Assembly: GCA_977006965.1 (NCBI GenBank)
Contig: OZ345370.1
Coordinates: forward strand, 62,001 to 126,000
Source of the DNA: Phymatolithon calcareum
Taxonomy: Eukaryota; Rhodophyta; Florideophyceae; Hapalidiales
Length of the DNA stretch: 64,000 nt
Reading direction: 5' to 3'
Positions 22,010-36,600 of the stretch are shown one piece after another (position 1 is the stretch's first letter; every line of letters starts with the position of its first letter). The notes under the pieces are model-generated. The model searched no databases, had not been told where the DNA came from, and was given only the letters and a program-made list of their open reading frames with translations. The position numbers and the translations under genes are program-made.

Positions 22010-24067
22010 CTCTACTAGCCTCCTAATATCTCCTTAATCCGAGTTTCTCTCCCTGTGAGGGCTCGAGTGAGTCGTTCGCATTCGTATTCTGTTTCTTGGT
22101 CTATCTTCATGCACCGTTGTGTGCGTTGGAGCACAACGAGCTCAACCACAGCTCCGTGTCAAAAGTACTCGCTAAAACTGATTTTCTCCACAAAGGAGCT
22201 CTGTTGAAAAGAAATCTCAGGCATCTCAACGGCGCCGTTCTGTCCCTTATACGAAACACTCCTGGTAGTTCATCCGGCTTGTCGACCGGGATTTTAACTG
22301 TCCGTCCCTCTTCTTCCAACGTCCATATTTTTGCTGCTTCCCGTATGCGTCCTCTTTTTGATACCTTACCTTCTTCTGCTTGTTTGAGAGCTTTTTTGAG
22401 GTGCTTCTCTTCTCTAAGATGTCCAATATCCTTTGACACATCTTCCAGGTCTTCTTCTCTTCCTTGGTATTCTTCTGCGAGCTCAAGGTACTTCTTCCGT
22501 CTTACCAGGCTTAAGGCGAACATTTCAGCCTGGTGCGCTCTCCTCATCTGTGGGCTGGCGAGTCGGCAGAGCACTCGCATCCGCTCCCTTCGGTGTTCGG
22601 CATATTTTCCGAAAACATACCTGAAGAAAAGACCTTCTGCTGCTTCGATTGCCGATAACAGACGTTTGGTGATCGGGGTCAGATGAATGGCATACTCCCA
22701 TTTGGGGAGAATCAATGATTTAAAAATCCTGATGCAAGTGGCTGGCTGGAATCCTCTGACGTTCACGCCTATTTGGCGGAGTTTGCGTATACATCCCACT
22801 TCATTTCGAACTCTTGCAATTGCTGTATCGTCCGTGACTCCGTTGTTGTTCATACTGATCCCCAGGTATGAAAGTCTCCAGGCCTGGTGCAGCTCTTTTC
22901 CTGCAAGGAAAAATTTCTTCTTTGGGAGGCCTTTGTACTTAAGGACCTCACTCTTTCCTGGCTTTGTGTTCCATTTCATGGAGTTCTCGCTTGCCAACTT
23001 CGTGGCTATGTCCAATAGTTTTTGCAACCCTTTGGCATTTTTAGCCTGAAGAAGAACATCATCAGCAAATAATTGCACTGGATGTTCAGACACGGTTCTT
23101 GGTACTTGGGCGGCGGCTTCGGCGAACGTATCCATGAATATATTGTATAGGCATGGACTGAGGGGGGGACCCTTGGGGAACACCTCGGTCGATAATGTAC
23201 CACGTTTTTGTTTCGTCTCCTGCCGACGTGATCCACGACGGTTTCAACAGGTAAGATACCATCCTTGTGATGTATGCCGGTAGCTTGCTCTTCAGTCGTT
23301 CAAGGAGGATATCCCTGGGGACGCTGTCATAAGCTGCAGATAAGTCGAGTACAGCAACGTACGGGTGGCCATTTTGTATAGTACTTTTTGCGCGAAGTAT
23401 CGCCAGATACGTGCTCTTGTCCCTCCGAAAACCGAGTTGTGCCCTATTGAAGCGGTAGTGAACCCTTATGTATGAGTCCAGGGCAGAGTCGATAATCTTC
23501 CTGACCTGACTCAGGAGAGATATTGGCCTATAGTTTGCCGCAATGTGCGCTGGACCTTTCTTGTAGTGGGGAATAAGTGTTGCTTGTCGCCATTGTTTTG
23601 GAAGGCACATCAGTCGCCCACATGCCTCCCACAAAGCCAGTATAATGCTGAAAGAGACCTCCTTGTTTGCGTGCAGCATCTCAACGGCAATCCGGTCTGG
23701 GCCGACTGCTTTCCCTCTTGCCGCCCTATTGAATGCTCTTCGAAGATGTCTTCTCATTGCTCTGTTAACTGTGAACCTCTCAAGATTCACGTTCCAGTCC
23801 TTCTCGGCTTTGCACACACTCGAGATGTACGCGGAAAACTTGCTCGGGTGCACTGGGGCTCCTAAGGCCCGGTTCTTACCAGTTCTTCGCTCTTTGGTTT
23901 TCATGACCTTGCTCGCGACGTTTGCAGCCTCGCTGGGGCCCATCTTCTCGATTCCCTCTAGAAATGACTCAAATTGATCCTCCTTCGATTTCCGTACCTT
24001 TTTCTTGATCAACGCTTTGACATTTTTAAGCTCTACCCTGTCAGCTTGTAGACCCGTCCTTTTAACC
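22010..24067 (-). pseudogene. LINE-A reverse transcriptase region
   Basis: Minus-strand RT with fingers ANYRPISLLSQVRKIIDSAL, the first Asp block VAVLDLSAAYDSVP, GVPQGSP and LFADDVLLQ. The thumb and C-terminal domain include KWEYAIHLTP and FGKYAEHRRERMRVLCRLA. The frame shifts inside GVPQGSP at a seven-G run (23162-23168 on the plus strand); one base fewer restores the LSPCLYNIFMD reading seen in the 14362 copy. A second shift occurs near 22130, before the terminal RALTGREIRIKEIL-type end. The role in life would be target-primed reverse transcription. As written it is broken in at least two places. Confidence 0.85.
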
Positions 24068-24611
24068 CTTTTGTATAGCCGTTTTTTTTGCAACTGTTTA
24101 GTTGTATATTTGAAAGCCCTCATTAACACTCCTAAGACTGTACGGGAGCAGCTTTTCGTAACTTGTTCATTCTAGTCTATCGCCTGGTCCCTAATACAGG
24201 GACTCGTCGTTTTTCATATTGTCAATTATGGTGACGCTGTAGAGCAGTATGGAGTCTAATGCCTTTTCCGTTCTTAACATTTCTCCGGAGTCCAGTTCAT
24301 ACTTTGTTAGGTTCATACGCATGGTCTCCATTTGGCGCTCTGCTGCCGTTCCGAATGTATTCGATATTAGCGTCGTGCTCACTTGAGGGAACCTTCCGCT
24401 TGCGTATTTTATGGCCAGCTGTCGATGTCTCACCTTAGTAAACCTGAGGATGGCCGGGATCTCATCCGGTTTGTCGTACGGTATTTTCCTCTTTCTTCTT
24501 GCTTCGAGCCTCGTGCCTTCTTTTGCGAACAGAATTCGTCGAAATTGGCCTGGAGATTTCCCTTCCTGCATATGATTGAAGGGAGCCGCGAACTGTTCTT
24601 TTGTATAGCCG
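24068..24611 (-). mobile_element. LINE-C 3' fragment nested in LINE-A, 14-bp TSD
   Basis: The insert is 24082-24597, flanked by CTTTTGTATAGCCG at 24068-24081 and 24598-24611. Its minus-strand 3' end is a run of eight A residues (24082-24089), one of the few poly(A)-like ends here. It encodes a C-terminal LINE segment, RKRKIPYDKPDEIPAILRF through the LAIKYASGRFPQVST block and a stop near 24193. The LINE-A frame KKRTRLYKR on one side joins VKRTGLQAD on the other once the insert is removed. Confidence 0.9.
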
Positions 24612-25467
24612 TGTTCGTTTCTTGGCTAATTGATCGAGCTCTCTATTCCAGAAAGTCTTGTATCGTCCCGACCTGGGCTTGTTGGATGTCCAGGGCTTTC
24701 CTAGCTTAGCACAGAGAACATCGTACCATGCATTGAGTTCGTCTTCCTTGTTACAAGCGCGCAGTCGTTCTATCATATCTGGGGCCCATGTTGATATTTC
24801 CGAACTGGCTTTCGCCGCTCGTTCTGGACACTTCCTTGCTGCTCTGGATACAAACTTTTCTCTCTGCTCCGCAACGATTTTGTGGTTCAGGAATCGCATT
24901 CGTACCGGTAAGTGCTCGGTATTTCCTTCCCACAATCCATTTTGAACATATGGGAGCTCCGATTCCGCTGCATTCGTCAGGAAGATGTCGATATTACTCC
25001 TCCCTTGTTTTGTCACGAATGTTGGGCTACTCGCTGTCCTTATTCTCCAATTGTACTTAGCTGCCCAGGACACAATTTTGGTCCCCCTCCAGTTGCTCTT
25101 GTGGTCCCAAAGTCTATGTCTCGCCTTCAGATCTCCCATAATGACAGCTTTTCCACGGCAGTATTTGTGTAGACAGGTTAGGCATTTCTCGTACTCTTCT
25201 TGTCTTGCTCGTGGTGAGATGTACACCACAGCCATGGTAACGTTAGCCACATTTGCCACAACAGCTTGGTACGCCTTCGTCGCTGTCTTGAAGAGGACTC
25301 TTGTTGGTGTTCCTGGTCTGGTTATGAGTGCCACTCCTCCACGAGGTTTCTCTCTGCCTTCCTGGGGTCTCATTGCACAAATCTGGTCGTAATTGACCCT
25401 TATTGCAATGTCTTCTCTCTGGAACGTCTCTGTGAGCCGCAAAACTTGGATATTGTTCTGTTCCATT
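24612..25467 (-). pseudogene. LINE-A apurinic-type endonuclease domain, split by Copia
   Basis: The minus strand carries an AP-endonuclease-like domain of a LINE ORF2: MEQNNIQVLRLTET, the Gly-rich PRGGVALITR block, GDLKARHRLWD (Asp block) and NIDIFLTN. A SDH-type end is not clear; the corresponding place reads TEHLPVRMRF. The first residues (CTYNVGGSSE, with the Asn typical of the start of the fold) lie beyond the Copia element at 30653-30719. The Asp before H, normally in SDH, appears changed, so catalytic competence is doubtful. A long linker follows toward the RT, interrupted by LINE-C. Confidence 0.8.
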
Positions 25468-28400
25468 TGTTAGGATATTGTATTCGAGTGGACTACCTTA
25501 AGAGTAATGGGAGATCACCTGTTAGTGTCTGAAGTTTTTATTGTTAGGGGGAAGTAGCGGTCCCCTATTTATAGGCAAATTTAGCACCCGCTTGATTCAT
25601 ATTGATGTATAAGGACTCACCTTGACTCAGTAGCAGTACTCTAGGACAAGGTAGGTTACGTCCGTTCTACACCCCACCTCGATAATGATTTGTCTAGTCT
25701 ATTAGTGAGGGTAGACTATCGCTATCGCTATTGTCGGGCTCTTCTGCATGGCCGTTAGTGCTGCCCTGATCGAGCGCCATGATCGTGTATGCAGTGCGGT
25801 GGAATGGCCTCTGTTCGCCAATAACCACCTCCGTGGAATTGATTCCACTGAGTGTCTGAGTAACATACAACTCATTTTCTTTGTGGAATACTGCTATGGA
25901 TTTTTCCATGTTGAGTCTTTCATATACAAGGTCAATCCACATTGTACTGTACGGTGTATTGTAACTTGTATAACATCCGTTGTAACTCAATTTTGACTTG
26001 CTTAACACATTGCGATATCGCGGTACGTAGTACACATCCAGTACAGTGATTGGCCCATTCTGTGTCACAATATGAATTGTACCCTTGCCCTCAGTGGTTA
26101 CCTTGTATCCACCACATGTAACAGTTATTGAACGGGTTCCGCAAAGTACAAACGTCTTGAACGCATATGTATCATTACAGGTGTGCTCGATATGTTCCAT
26201 ACCTAGGATCCATTTCTGTTAAAGTTGATCGCCATCTTGATACTTGATTTGTGCGTTGGCATTTGTACCTTTCTCCAGTAATAACTCGCTTATATCACCA
26301 GTATGACACCCCACCTGTCTCGAAACTTTCAATATTTTCATTAAATCTTAATTTTTGATTGCGTCCGGTAAGATTTGAAGTATTCCTATTCGTTTTGTGT
26401 TCAACCTAAATTTTGTTCCTTGCAACGGCTTTGTCATCATATCTGCGAACATATTTTCAGTCGCAATTTGATTAAGATTAATTTCCCCAATTTGTATCAG
26501 TTTTCGAACATGATGATACTTGATATCAATATGTTTCGATCTTTGAAAATTACCATTCCCGTGCGCCCAGTTAATTGAGCCGGTGTTATCTTGGTATATA
26601 ATAGATGGTTCAGATTGTACATACCCGAACTCATACAAGAGTTTACGGATCCAAACAATCTCCCTTGAGGCTGTTGATAGACTTATATACTCTGCCTCTG
26701 TCGTAGATGTGGCAATTGATTTCTGCTTAGTGCTTCTCCAGCCAATAATAGAATCTCCAATCATGACTACATTTCCGCTGACAGAGACTCTATCTGCACT
26801 GCTTGCCCAATCAGCGTCTGCATGTGAATATACCTTTATGCTATTCGGTTTTAGGCACAGTCCAAGGTCTTTGGTCCCTTTAAGGTATCTGAATATGCGC
26901 TTAACGCCTATCCAATGAACCGGCCTTGACTTTGAAACGTGCCTGCTGAGAATATTCACAGCTATTGCAATATCAGGGCGTGTGCGCGTACTCAAGTAAA
27001 GCAACTGACCGATAGCTTCTCTGTACGGTACCTCTGAAATCTCCCTGTTTTCACTTTCAGAAGGTTCTTTTGCTTCTGTTAGTTCTTTGTACTGTCCTGT
27101 GTCCATTGGTGTTGGCACGGGTTTACAATCTTGCATCCCGTTTTTCTCCAGAATTTCATTCAAGTATTTTTCTTGTGAAAGCATTATCGAATTCTTGTTT
27201 TGGATTATTCTTACACCCAAAAAATATTCGACTGGACCCAAGTCTGTTACTTTGTAGTGTTCAGTAAGTTCCCTTTTGATTCTTTCTAATAACTGAATGT
27301 CATTTGATATAAGAAGCATATCTTCCACGTAAACGAACAATCTGACATAATTCTTTCCTTCAGTTCTTACAAACGCGCTCTCGGCGTAGTTGTATTTCTT
27401 GAATTTTAAACTTGACAAAGTGTTCACAAGATGTGTATTCCACACTCGTGGTGCTTGTTTTAGTCCATAAAGACTCTTCTTGAGTAACAGAACTTGGTTT
27501 TTGTTTGTTGTATTAAATCCCACAGGCTGCTCCATGTACGCTTTTTCTTCTAGATTTCCATATAAGAAAGCGTTCGAGACATCCATATGGTGTATATGCG
27601 CTTTTTCGTATTGCGCAATTGCTAATGCAACCCTTATAGTTGTAAAATAAACAACTGGGGCATATATATCGTAGTAGTCACGAGGCTTCTGCATGTTCCC
27701 ACATACAACTAGTCTGGCTTTAAATCTTTCAATGGTGCCATCATACTTTCGTTTGATTTTTAGCACCCATTTGCATGCCAGTACCCGAGCATTATTTGGC
27801 CGAGGGACAGATTCGAATGTACCTCTTTGCATAATTGACATGTATTCCAACTCCATAGCTTCTAACCATTGGTCTTTGTATTCCGACGCTATCGCCTGCT
27901 GAAGAGTTGGATTATCAGGATCATACGGCTTATTAGCAGTAGCCGTTGTAGCGTATCCTTCTAAATACCTCGGTCTTCTTCTTTCTCTTTGTGGAAATCG
28001 ACGAGGTTGATTATTATCGGTATTATTAAGAATTCCGCGTCCTTCATCTTGTGGCCCTTGCACTCCAGATTCATTTTCGCTCTCTGTATCAGAGAAAATT
28101 TCATCAGCACTGATGAAACTGTCTTCGTCATCACAATTGACGTATGCAGTGTCTTCGTCCTCGCTGACTCCAGTATCCTTGTCAGATTCATACCCAGGAA
28201 AGTATGTTTCGTTGAATTTCGCATGCCTTATATGCAAGACTTCAATCTTTTTAGCATTAAAGACTTTGTATAGTCTATTGCTGGTGCACCCCACCAGAAT
28301 CATTGGTACTGCCTTGCGTTCCAGCTTCTTCCTTAGTTCTGTAGGAATTGTAACCATGGCTTGACATCCAAACACCCGTAGATTGGAGATGTCTGGTTTT

Positions 28401-30652
28401 TCGCCAAAAAGTACTTCATATGGGGATACTCCATTTAGTGCCTTTGAGCTTATTCTGTTTTGTATATACACTGCGTACAGAATAGCTTCTGCCCAAAACT
28501 TGTCATTCAGTCTTGCCTTAATTAACATAGACCGTACCTTTTCAACTAAGGTTCTGTTCATGCGCTCTGCGATTCCATTTGATTGAGGATTGTATGTCGC
28601 CGTGGTCGTATGTCTTATTCCATGCTCTACAAAATATGACTTCAAATTCTTGTTGACGTATTCTCTGCCATTGTCTGTGTGAAGTCGTTTGATTGAGACA
28701 TTGTTTTGTTTTTCGAATTCGGTCATAAAAACCTTGAATTCGTTTGCAGCTTGGTCTTTTGTTTTCAAGAGTGCAATATGCACATATCTTGACTTTCCAT
28801 CTATGAAAGTTACGAAATACCTTGCATTTCCCCAGCTTGGGGCTGTTAATGGTCCGCATGGATCAGAAAAGATAATTTCTCCCAATTTTGTGTTATGATT
28901 GACGAGTTTTTCCTTGTGTGTTCCACGAGACTGCTTTCCTTCTGAGCAGGGCTCACAGTATATTTCATCAGGTTTTGCATTCAGGTCCATGCCCTTAACT
29001 TCGCCTGTTCTGTCCATATATTTTATGGCTTCTCGGTTTGTATGCCCTAATCTGTTGTGTCATAGTTCTAATCCATCGGAATAGTTATAAACGTTGGATT
29101 TACTTATATTGGCACTTGGGATACTTTCCGTATTCTTAACACTTGCACGTAATTCGTAGAGTCCGTCAGAGCCCTTTGTAGCAGAACAAAGGATAATGTT
29201 CCCATCGCCTTTGATGATGATGCACTTTCCCTTTGAGAACATAGTATATATGTTGTTGGTATCTAGTGCGGCTGTAGAGATAAGGTTCATTCCAAGTTCC
29301 TTGATGAACATTACATTCGTTAAACGCAATCATGATACATCTCCATGATACTCCACAGTTATATCGACATCACCAGTTAGGTTACTCTGTACGGTTCTGT
29401 TGTCTCCGAGTGTTACACTGAACTGCTTTTGCGGTGTCAGGTTTCGAAGAATACGTATGTCATGACACATATTGTGAGTAGCACCACTGTCAACGACAAA
29501 AGTACAATTATTGTTGCGTGCATTATGCGCGTTGGCAGTCAATGCCGATACTTTTGCATAGGCAAGAATCGGTTTATCATTGCCCTTGTTATTCTTCTTT
29601 GATTTTTCGAATCGTTTACCTTTTTATTTCGGACTTTTAGGATTGAAATAACAATTTTCAACTTCATGTCCATGCTTCTTGCATAACGTGCATATAAGAT
29701 CTGCCTTGGATTTTGAAATTGCAGCGGTACCTCCTTTGATACCACTAGCTATATCTTTGTTTTCCGATTGTGTCTTGATTACGTGTGAATTGCATTCTTC
29801 AATTAACCTTGTTGACACTGTTTCCCAAGTAGTCTTTGACTCGTCCATTGTACGAATGGCAGCAACCACTGCATCATATATACTATGAGTATCAATGGAG
29901 AACAAAAGTATTGCCACTTGCGTAAGTTCATTGATTGCCATGCCAGCATTAGACAACATTGTGAAGCTTGTTTCCAAATCTCCGATGTGGTCAGCCATTT
30001 TTTCTCTATTTTTAAGCTTCTTTTTGTAGACGTCAATCAACAAATTCAATTTTCCGCTTGTGGTTCTGGCGGCGTAACGTGACTCTAATTTAATCCACAT
30101 TTGGGCGGGATCATCGGCTATCATTTGTACGGTCTTTAGCGGCTTATCTCCCAGTGCAGTTATGATCCAGGCAGACGCCTTACTTGACCGTGCATTAAAG
30201 TCCTTTAGTGCAGCTGTCTCACTTTCGGTAGGTGCATCCTGATTGGCTGATACAGGCGCAACCTCATTGCCAATCACAATGTTCTTACAGTTCTTGGTTT
30301 CTAAGACAGCCCGTACACGTAGCTTCCACAGATGAAAGCTATCTGTACTTTTTCCATTAAATTTAGGTAGTCCTAATTTTTCTTCTTTAACTGTATCCAT
30401 ACAGTAATTATTATTCTCCTTGATCAACTTCCGGTGCTACCACTGTTAGGATATTGTATTCGAGTGGACTACCTTAAGAGTAATGGGAGATCACCTGTTA
30501 GTGTCTGAAGTTTTTATTGTTAGAGGGAAGTAGCGGTCCCCTATTTATAGGCAAATTTAGCACCCGCTTGATTCATATTGATGGATAAGGACTCACCTTG
30601 ACTCAGTAGCAGTACTCTAGGACAAGGTAGGTTACGTCCGTTCTACACCATT
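25463..30652 (-). mobile_element. Ty1/Copia LTR retrotransposon, complete, 5-bp TSD
   Basis: The element spans 25468-30647 (5180 bp) on the minus strand. CCATT flanks it at 25463-25467 and 30648-30652. Two 204-bp LTRs begin TGTTAGG and end CTACA and differ at two positions only, so insertion was recent. The order gag-protease-integrase-RT-RNase H defines Copia. It lies in the endonuclease domain of LINE-A. Confidence 0.97.
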
Positions 30653-33600
30653 AGCTTCTCGACCATCACTGGAGTTTCCGATGATCCACCCACATTATAG
30701 GTACACAATTCGATGCGATCAAGGAGATGAGCAGTACCAAGGATTTAATGATCTTTTTAAAGATTGAAGAGGTAAATCTGTGTTGGAGAATGCATGATGC
30801 TCTAACGGCGAAGTTTGTCCAGACGATGTAGGACGTCTTGCGACTGTCCCGCTCCAACAATCCACGTGCATCAAATGAGAACCGAGCTATAAAGCAATGA
30901 TTCAAGATCGAGTCTAGCGATCCGCGCGGTCATCGCATATGCAGCACATTGCGAGCGCCATCGAATCGTCTATCCACGGCAAGCCCATTCAATGCCAATA
31001 GTACAAAAGCAATCTCAATCCCTTTTACTCAGTCACATTGAATTATCTGCATTTCATGCGTTCGTGTCATCGCAGGAGTTCTTATGCTCCTCACTCGAGA
31101 CCTTTAGAGTTTGAAGAGTTAGTGTGCGTTTAGACATAAGTGTTTCCGCCCAGATAGATAGGAGGGGCGAGGAGGAGGGCGGAGTAAATTGATCATTTTT
31201 CACCGCAAAGATTGCGCGCCGACAAGGCTACACACGATCGCAATAGCGGCAGCCGGCTGACGACCCTGAACCACGCTATACCGGCCATCGACATGGCATC
31301 GTCACTTTCACCGCCGGGTTCTCTATGTGTTGTGCCTAATACTGCTCTCAGAATCCTAGTTGCAATGGTTATTGATAAAAGTATCTAAATTGCAATTTCT
31401 ATTGGTTGCGAGATATCCTATTGCAATCGATTGCCTCATTGCTCCACTGGACGCAGCAGCGAAAATTTTAATTGCGACGAACCCTTTTGGTAAGACAGAA
31501 TGGGCGCCTGTAGGAAGGGGAATTGATGAGATATCGGTTGTGATGACGTTTAGTGGATATCTCGAGAAGGTTGAAGATTTGCGAAACACACTTCAGAAAG
31601 TGGTCGAACGCAGTGCATCGCAGAAGGAGTGACGAGAAAAAGTGATTAAGTTATGTGACGAAGAAGAAGATGCAGATAGGTGTTGATTCGTAGTGGGTAC
31701 ATGTGCTCGTTGCGATAGAGCCCTTGGTTTCGTTCTAAACAATCCTCGGAACAGCTCGTGTACTACCTGCTACAGAAACTTAATTTTCAAGTACCTCACG
31801 GACTTGGGCAGCGCAGCGAGTAAGCTTCTATTGCCAGAAGCCACACTGTTCGCCCAGCATTAAATTTTGGGATCTCTTGAAATAACACCAGTAAAACTTC
31901 CTGGCCAACAGTGAGTCTACACGCGTCAGAAATGTGTCGACCTTACCCTATCCAAAAAATCTTCAAAGATTCATCAGTGAACAAGTTCACTGTGCCCTCT
32001 GATGGAATACGGAACAGGGGCATCAACTCGATGAGAACGGGATCCACTCGCGTATTACAAGCCCATGAGTGTGAGAATAAGGCAGCGAACGGAATCATAG
32101 CTATGCGGCGGTGTTCTTAGATATCGTTGTATGATATGTCCAGGGCGCAGAACCGATTTCACAAGCACTACACTTTGGTGCACTAACATTGTGCGGGACA
32201 TCAGAGCTATGTCCATTGAAAGGTTTCTTCCATTGATGTGCTCTCTGTGCTGGCTGTCTCCAACTAATCCAACGATTAGCGAACACTAGAACAACTCCCC
32301 ATCCTTACGGCTACAGTACATTTTAACAGATACGAGTGTTATTTGATGTCACAATAGCTCTAAGCCGCACAGAGTGCAGAGCTTCGGGGAGCTAAACATC
32401 TAAATCTCTACTCAGCCAATCTTCAGCCGCCGTCCATTCGCAGGTGCGCTCTGTTTTCGCACCTGACGCACGTCTAAGTTCGTCCCATTGACTACGCAAG
32501 CGGCGTATGAAACACATGAGATACATTGTTAATGCGGTCAAAACGTCCGCTAGGTACGATGCAGAAGAGTCGTACCTGACATATGTCATTAATGGCTGAT
32601 GGTACAAGGTGTTAACCGCCTATGACGTACCACGCCTTGAGATTTGGCTAAATGGCTTATCGCGACTGGATGGCGGAGAAGTGGAACTCAGAGGTCGACA
32701 ATCCTCCAGCGGCTGCTTGGTAATGACAATGATTCCGGGATTTTGAGATAGCACTAGAATAACAATAATCCATCCTTTCCACTTGGCTCGTTCAATCGCT
32801 GGACGTCATGCAGGTGCTTTTTCAGAAGCCTGAGTAGCTCAAATCGGTTCCACTGGCGCTGATAATGGCTCGAGTCATGTTATCAAGTGTGCTGATCGGC
32901 CACAGCATTAATCTACTAATTTTCTTTACATATTCTTCAAAAATCGTTGCTACAATTACAACTTTTTTGCTGATGTTAGTGCTTGCGTGCATCGTTTGAC
33001 GCCGGGGCGCACTGTGCGATCCCCAACAGCCGTTTTTTGCGTCGTGGAAGGCACAGAGTTTATCTGGGAAAGAGCGCGGAACATGATTACGGTGCAGTGC
33101 CACAGATTCGTTCAGCTCGTAGCACACTGGGCTCCATTGTACGTCCCCTTTTATGTAGAACAATTAGGAGAAATGAGATTCCACTGGGGGGTTGAACATT
33201 CTGGTGTCATCATGATGTTCTACGGAATGGCGATCGGTCAAATTCTCAAATTTATTACATTTCCTCGCGATGCTTCACATATTGTCCCTACAATGGCCTA
33301 TTCTTTGCTGATATTGGCGCTTACAGGCATCGTCTGAACCGGAGTGGACGGTTGTGATCCCCGACTGGCGTTGTTTGCTTCGTGGAAGGCACAGAGTTTT
33401 TGTGGGAAAGAGCGTGGGAGTCACGGGGCAGTGCCGCTGAATTGGTAAGCTCATCGCACAGTAAGCTGCACAGCTATCAGAGAGCATGGGATGGAATGGC
33501 AATGAGTGCAGGGCGATAGAGACGGGTTAGAAAGTACTGACATTTTCTTCTATAGGAAGGCCGTTGTTCTCCTAGTACGCTTCTATTTTGTTGTTAGTGC

Positions 33601-36600
33601 AGAACGGCAGCAGATAAGACGGAATCTTTCAGCGGACTTCATCGATGTGGCGAAGGAAGGCACGACAGAATGGAGTTTCAAAATTAGATCAGAAGTCCAT
33701 GCCACGTCATGAGGCTCCCCCTGTGTGCCGTTCTCCGCTCTTGGAAATATAATTGATTTATTGGGCCTTTGACTACAGTGTCTGTGTATCTCTTGAGCTG
33801 GGGAGGAAAACATTTTTCCTGTCACAGCCGATCTCGCAAAGGGTTTTTTGTGACAATTTAAAATTGATGCTTGAAGTCGACACTCGTGCAGGATCATAGA
33901 GATGATCATGTTCCACGCGAATGGTTGTAAGTGGATTCATGCCCTCACTTCAGATGTAATGATCGCAAGATGGGTTAGTACCGCATCATTTGCATGGTGC
34001 ATCAATACTACAGAAATTGACTGTGAAACGGATAATCGTGTGTACCAGATATTCAAGACACGAGAAGCTGGGCACCAACTAATGTCTAAGTCTTGTGATG
34101 CATTGGTCCTCGGTTTCCAGAAAGGAGGCAAATTCGTCGATCTAGTAACACTTCAGGCATCTGCATCCACTTCCCTCTCTAGCGGACTTGATGCGTCTTG
34201 TCACGGAGATTTTATATATGGATATACGGTATGTTAAACTGGCGCCTGAGGCGAGACTTTATACACTAGAAATCCAATATCTTTCGAAGTAGAGGAAAAC
34301 AGAGATGCTTCCGAGAACTTCTGCGACTGTGACTTTCGAAACAGAGACTTCAGTGAAGGAAAACAGAGAGGACGACAAATCATGTCGAAGATTTCGGTAG
34401 TTCTTGCTACGCTAAGTCTTAGTGTCTAAAAACCGTTACAATAGACCAGCAAGGGGAGCGCGACTGTAGCCCTCGTGTGCAGATGGTCGTACCGAATCTC
34501 GAAATATTGGGCGCAGTAAAATATAAGTGTTTTTGGCTTGGTGATAGTGGATCGTCCTCTGCAATATCCACTCTTTTTCGTTCCTACATTTAACTCCTAT
34601 TTACCATAACGTGAGTTACAAATGGCTGGTGCTAAGATGTCTCCGTGTTGTAGCTGGTTTTCCTCGACTCGTGCGTATGAGATTAGCTGAGATTTTTGTG
34701 TACATTTGCAGTGTGGAACTACACCCAGCTCGTTCAACTAAGCATGTTATATGTAGTTGCCTCTGCCTCTCAGCACTAATAATCATGTTATGTGAGACAT
34801 AGAATTGCGAGCGGTCTCCGTTTCTAGATTTTTGTTAAAATGAACAGCGACATCATCTCAAATATGCTCATTGGGATGTACAGGAAGCCCGCTTATGTTT
34901 TGAATATTAAGTGCGTGAAGGGTTTTGGGCTGCAGGCATTGAAATTATAAAAATTTGACAAGAAAATAAACTGTGACCGAAGACTTTCTCTTTTAAAAAT
35001 TTTAGTGTCGCAGCTGGTTCTGAGTACGATAATGCCAGTTATTGGCTACTAAGTTGACGTTAAAAGCGCTATTTAAGTCAATCGTACTTGTTGGAGATAC
35101 AGCGAGCGAGGTAGTCACTACGGTTGCTACGTTCCAGAAACGGCGATATTGGCAACTCCATTCGCACCGCAGTCAATGCAGCTCAGGGCGCAACATTTAT
35201 AGCCCATCTTGGTATTAGATGCCTTACTTGAGCGGCTTTTAGGGTCAGAGAAACTCACATTGTTCTTCTCCGCAACAGTTAAACTTGTGTCAATCAGTAC
35301 AATTGCAGCAAGGAGACCTACGGACCGCAGCAATGCTTTGTACGATCAAGGGCGGCGTAGTCCATGACCTATTGTTACTATCTTCATCGCATTAGGCAGG
35401 ACAAGTCTTCTTCTCGCTTGAATGTTTCTTGTCTCAGATTCCCTGCTCCGCGAAGACGGTTCCTGCAGCATGAACTTGATTAAAATCTTGGACTTAGTAC
35501 ATCGTTCAATTTTTTTATATTTACAATGGCAACATCCAGCAGGATGGGCCATCTGGGAAAAGCTTAGAAAGCTCTACGGAGAGTATGGAGTGATGTTGTC
35601 GCCGTCACACGGGCAGCACCCGCAGTCCCGAGAGTGATGCAGGCGATGCTGGTTGATTTACTCTTAAAATCTCCTAAACCCTTAATTAGAGTAACAGGAC
35701 AGTGGGACTGCTGGCAAAAAGGTGCACGTCCCCGGTGAAACAAGAAATGTTAAAACTATTGTGGAGCAGCGAGGAAGGGCGGAAAATAACTCGGGCAATC
35801 AACATAATGCTGAACCAATCGAAGTAGGAGCAAGCTGGTAACAAAGGTAGTCAAGAAGAAGATGAAAGGTAGATTTTTATTGAAAGTTACCAACGCACCT
35901 GTTGATGGGATATATGTTGATTTATTTTAAAAGCTCCCAAAGCCTCAAATTGAGTAACAGGGCAGCTTCTCGCTTTTTTCGATACTCATCTCTCTACTCT
36001 CCTTCTAAAATCTCCTTAATTCGAATTTCTCTCCCTGTGAGGGCCCGAGTAAGACTTTTGCATTCATATTCCGTTTCTTGGTCCATCTTCATAGACCGTA
36101 GTATACGTTGCAACACGATAAGCTCCGCACCTGCTGATGCTTGGAACAGCTTTCCCAGTGCCAAGAGTTTTTCGTTGGGTTCTGTCTAATGAAGATTTTT
36201 CTTGTTAGCGTTTGTTTGTTTGTTTATTGCAGGTTTTTCGAATTACAAAAAGTGTACATTATTCAACATCTAGGGGTCCTCTAAATGTTCCTGATATGGA
36301 TCCATTCCTGGTACTCGCGCATCTGCTTCGCGCTAGTCCTGCTGCACACCACTCCACGGCAACATCCGTGAGCCCTTTGCGGAACGTTAATTCAATACTT
36401 GCTTGTGACATGACTCGAACCGGTGACCTCAACATCCCTGCCTGTATCATACCGAAATATGCACACAGGTGCGCGGAGGCAGTTTTACCACTATACCACA
36501 GGTGGTCTTGTTAGTGTAACACCCACCTCTGGTCTCCTTCCGGACTTCGAGGGGGAAATTTATTCCACTGCCCTATTGCACGCGGTGATTTCAAGTTTAC

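Larger units (their letters stand above)
21912..30731 (-). mobile_element. LINE-A, 3611-bp copy carrying nested LINE-C and Copia insertions, 12-bp TSD
   Basis: CAAGGAGATGAG occurs at 21912-21923 and 30720-30731. Between them LINE-A runs on the minus strand from its truncated endonuclease start (30719) to its 3' end (21924, reading TAAATCAACATATAACC and a C-run). Removing Copia with one 5-bp TSD leaves 3611 bp, which still includes the 530-bp LINE-C insertion. It is 5'-truncated almost exactly at the start of the endonuclease domain. Confidence 0.9.
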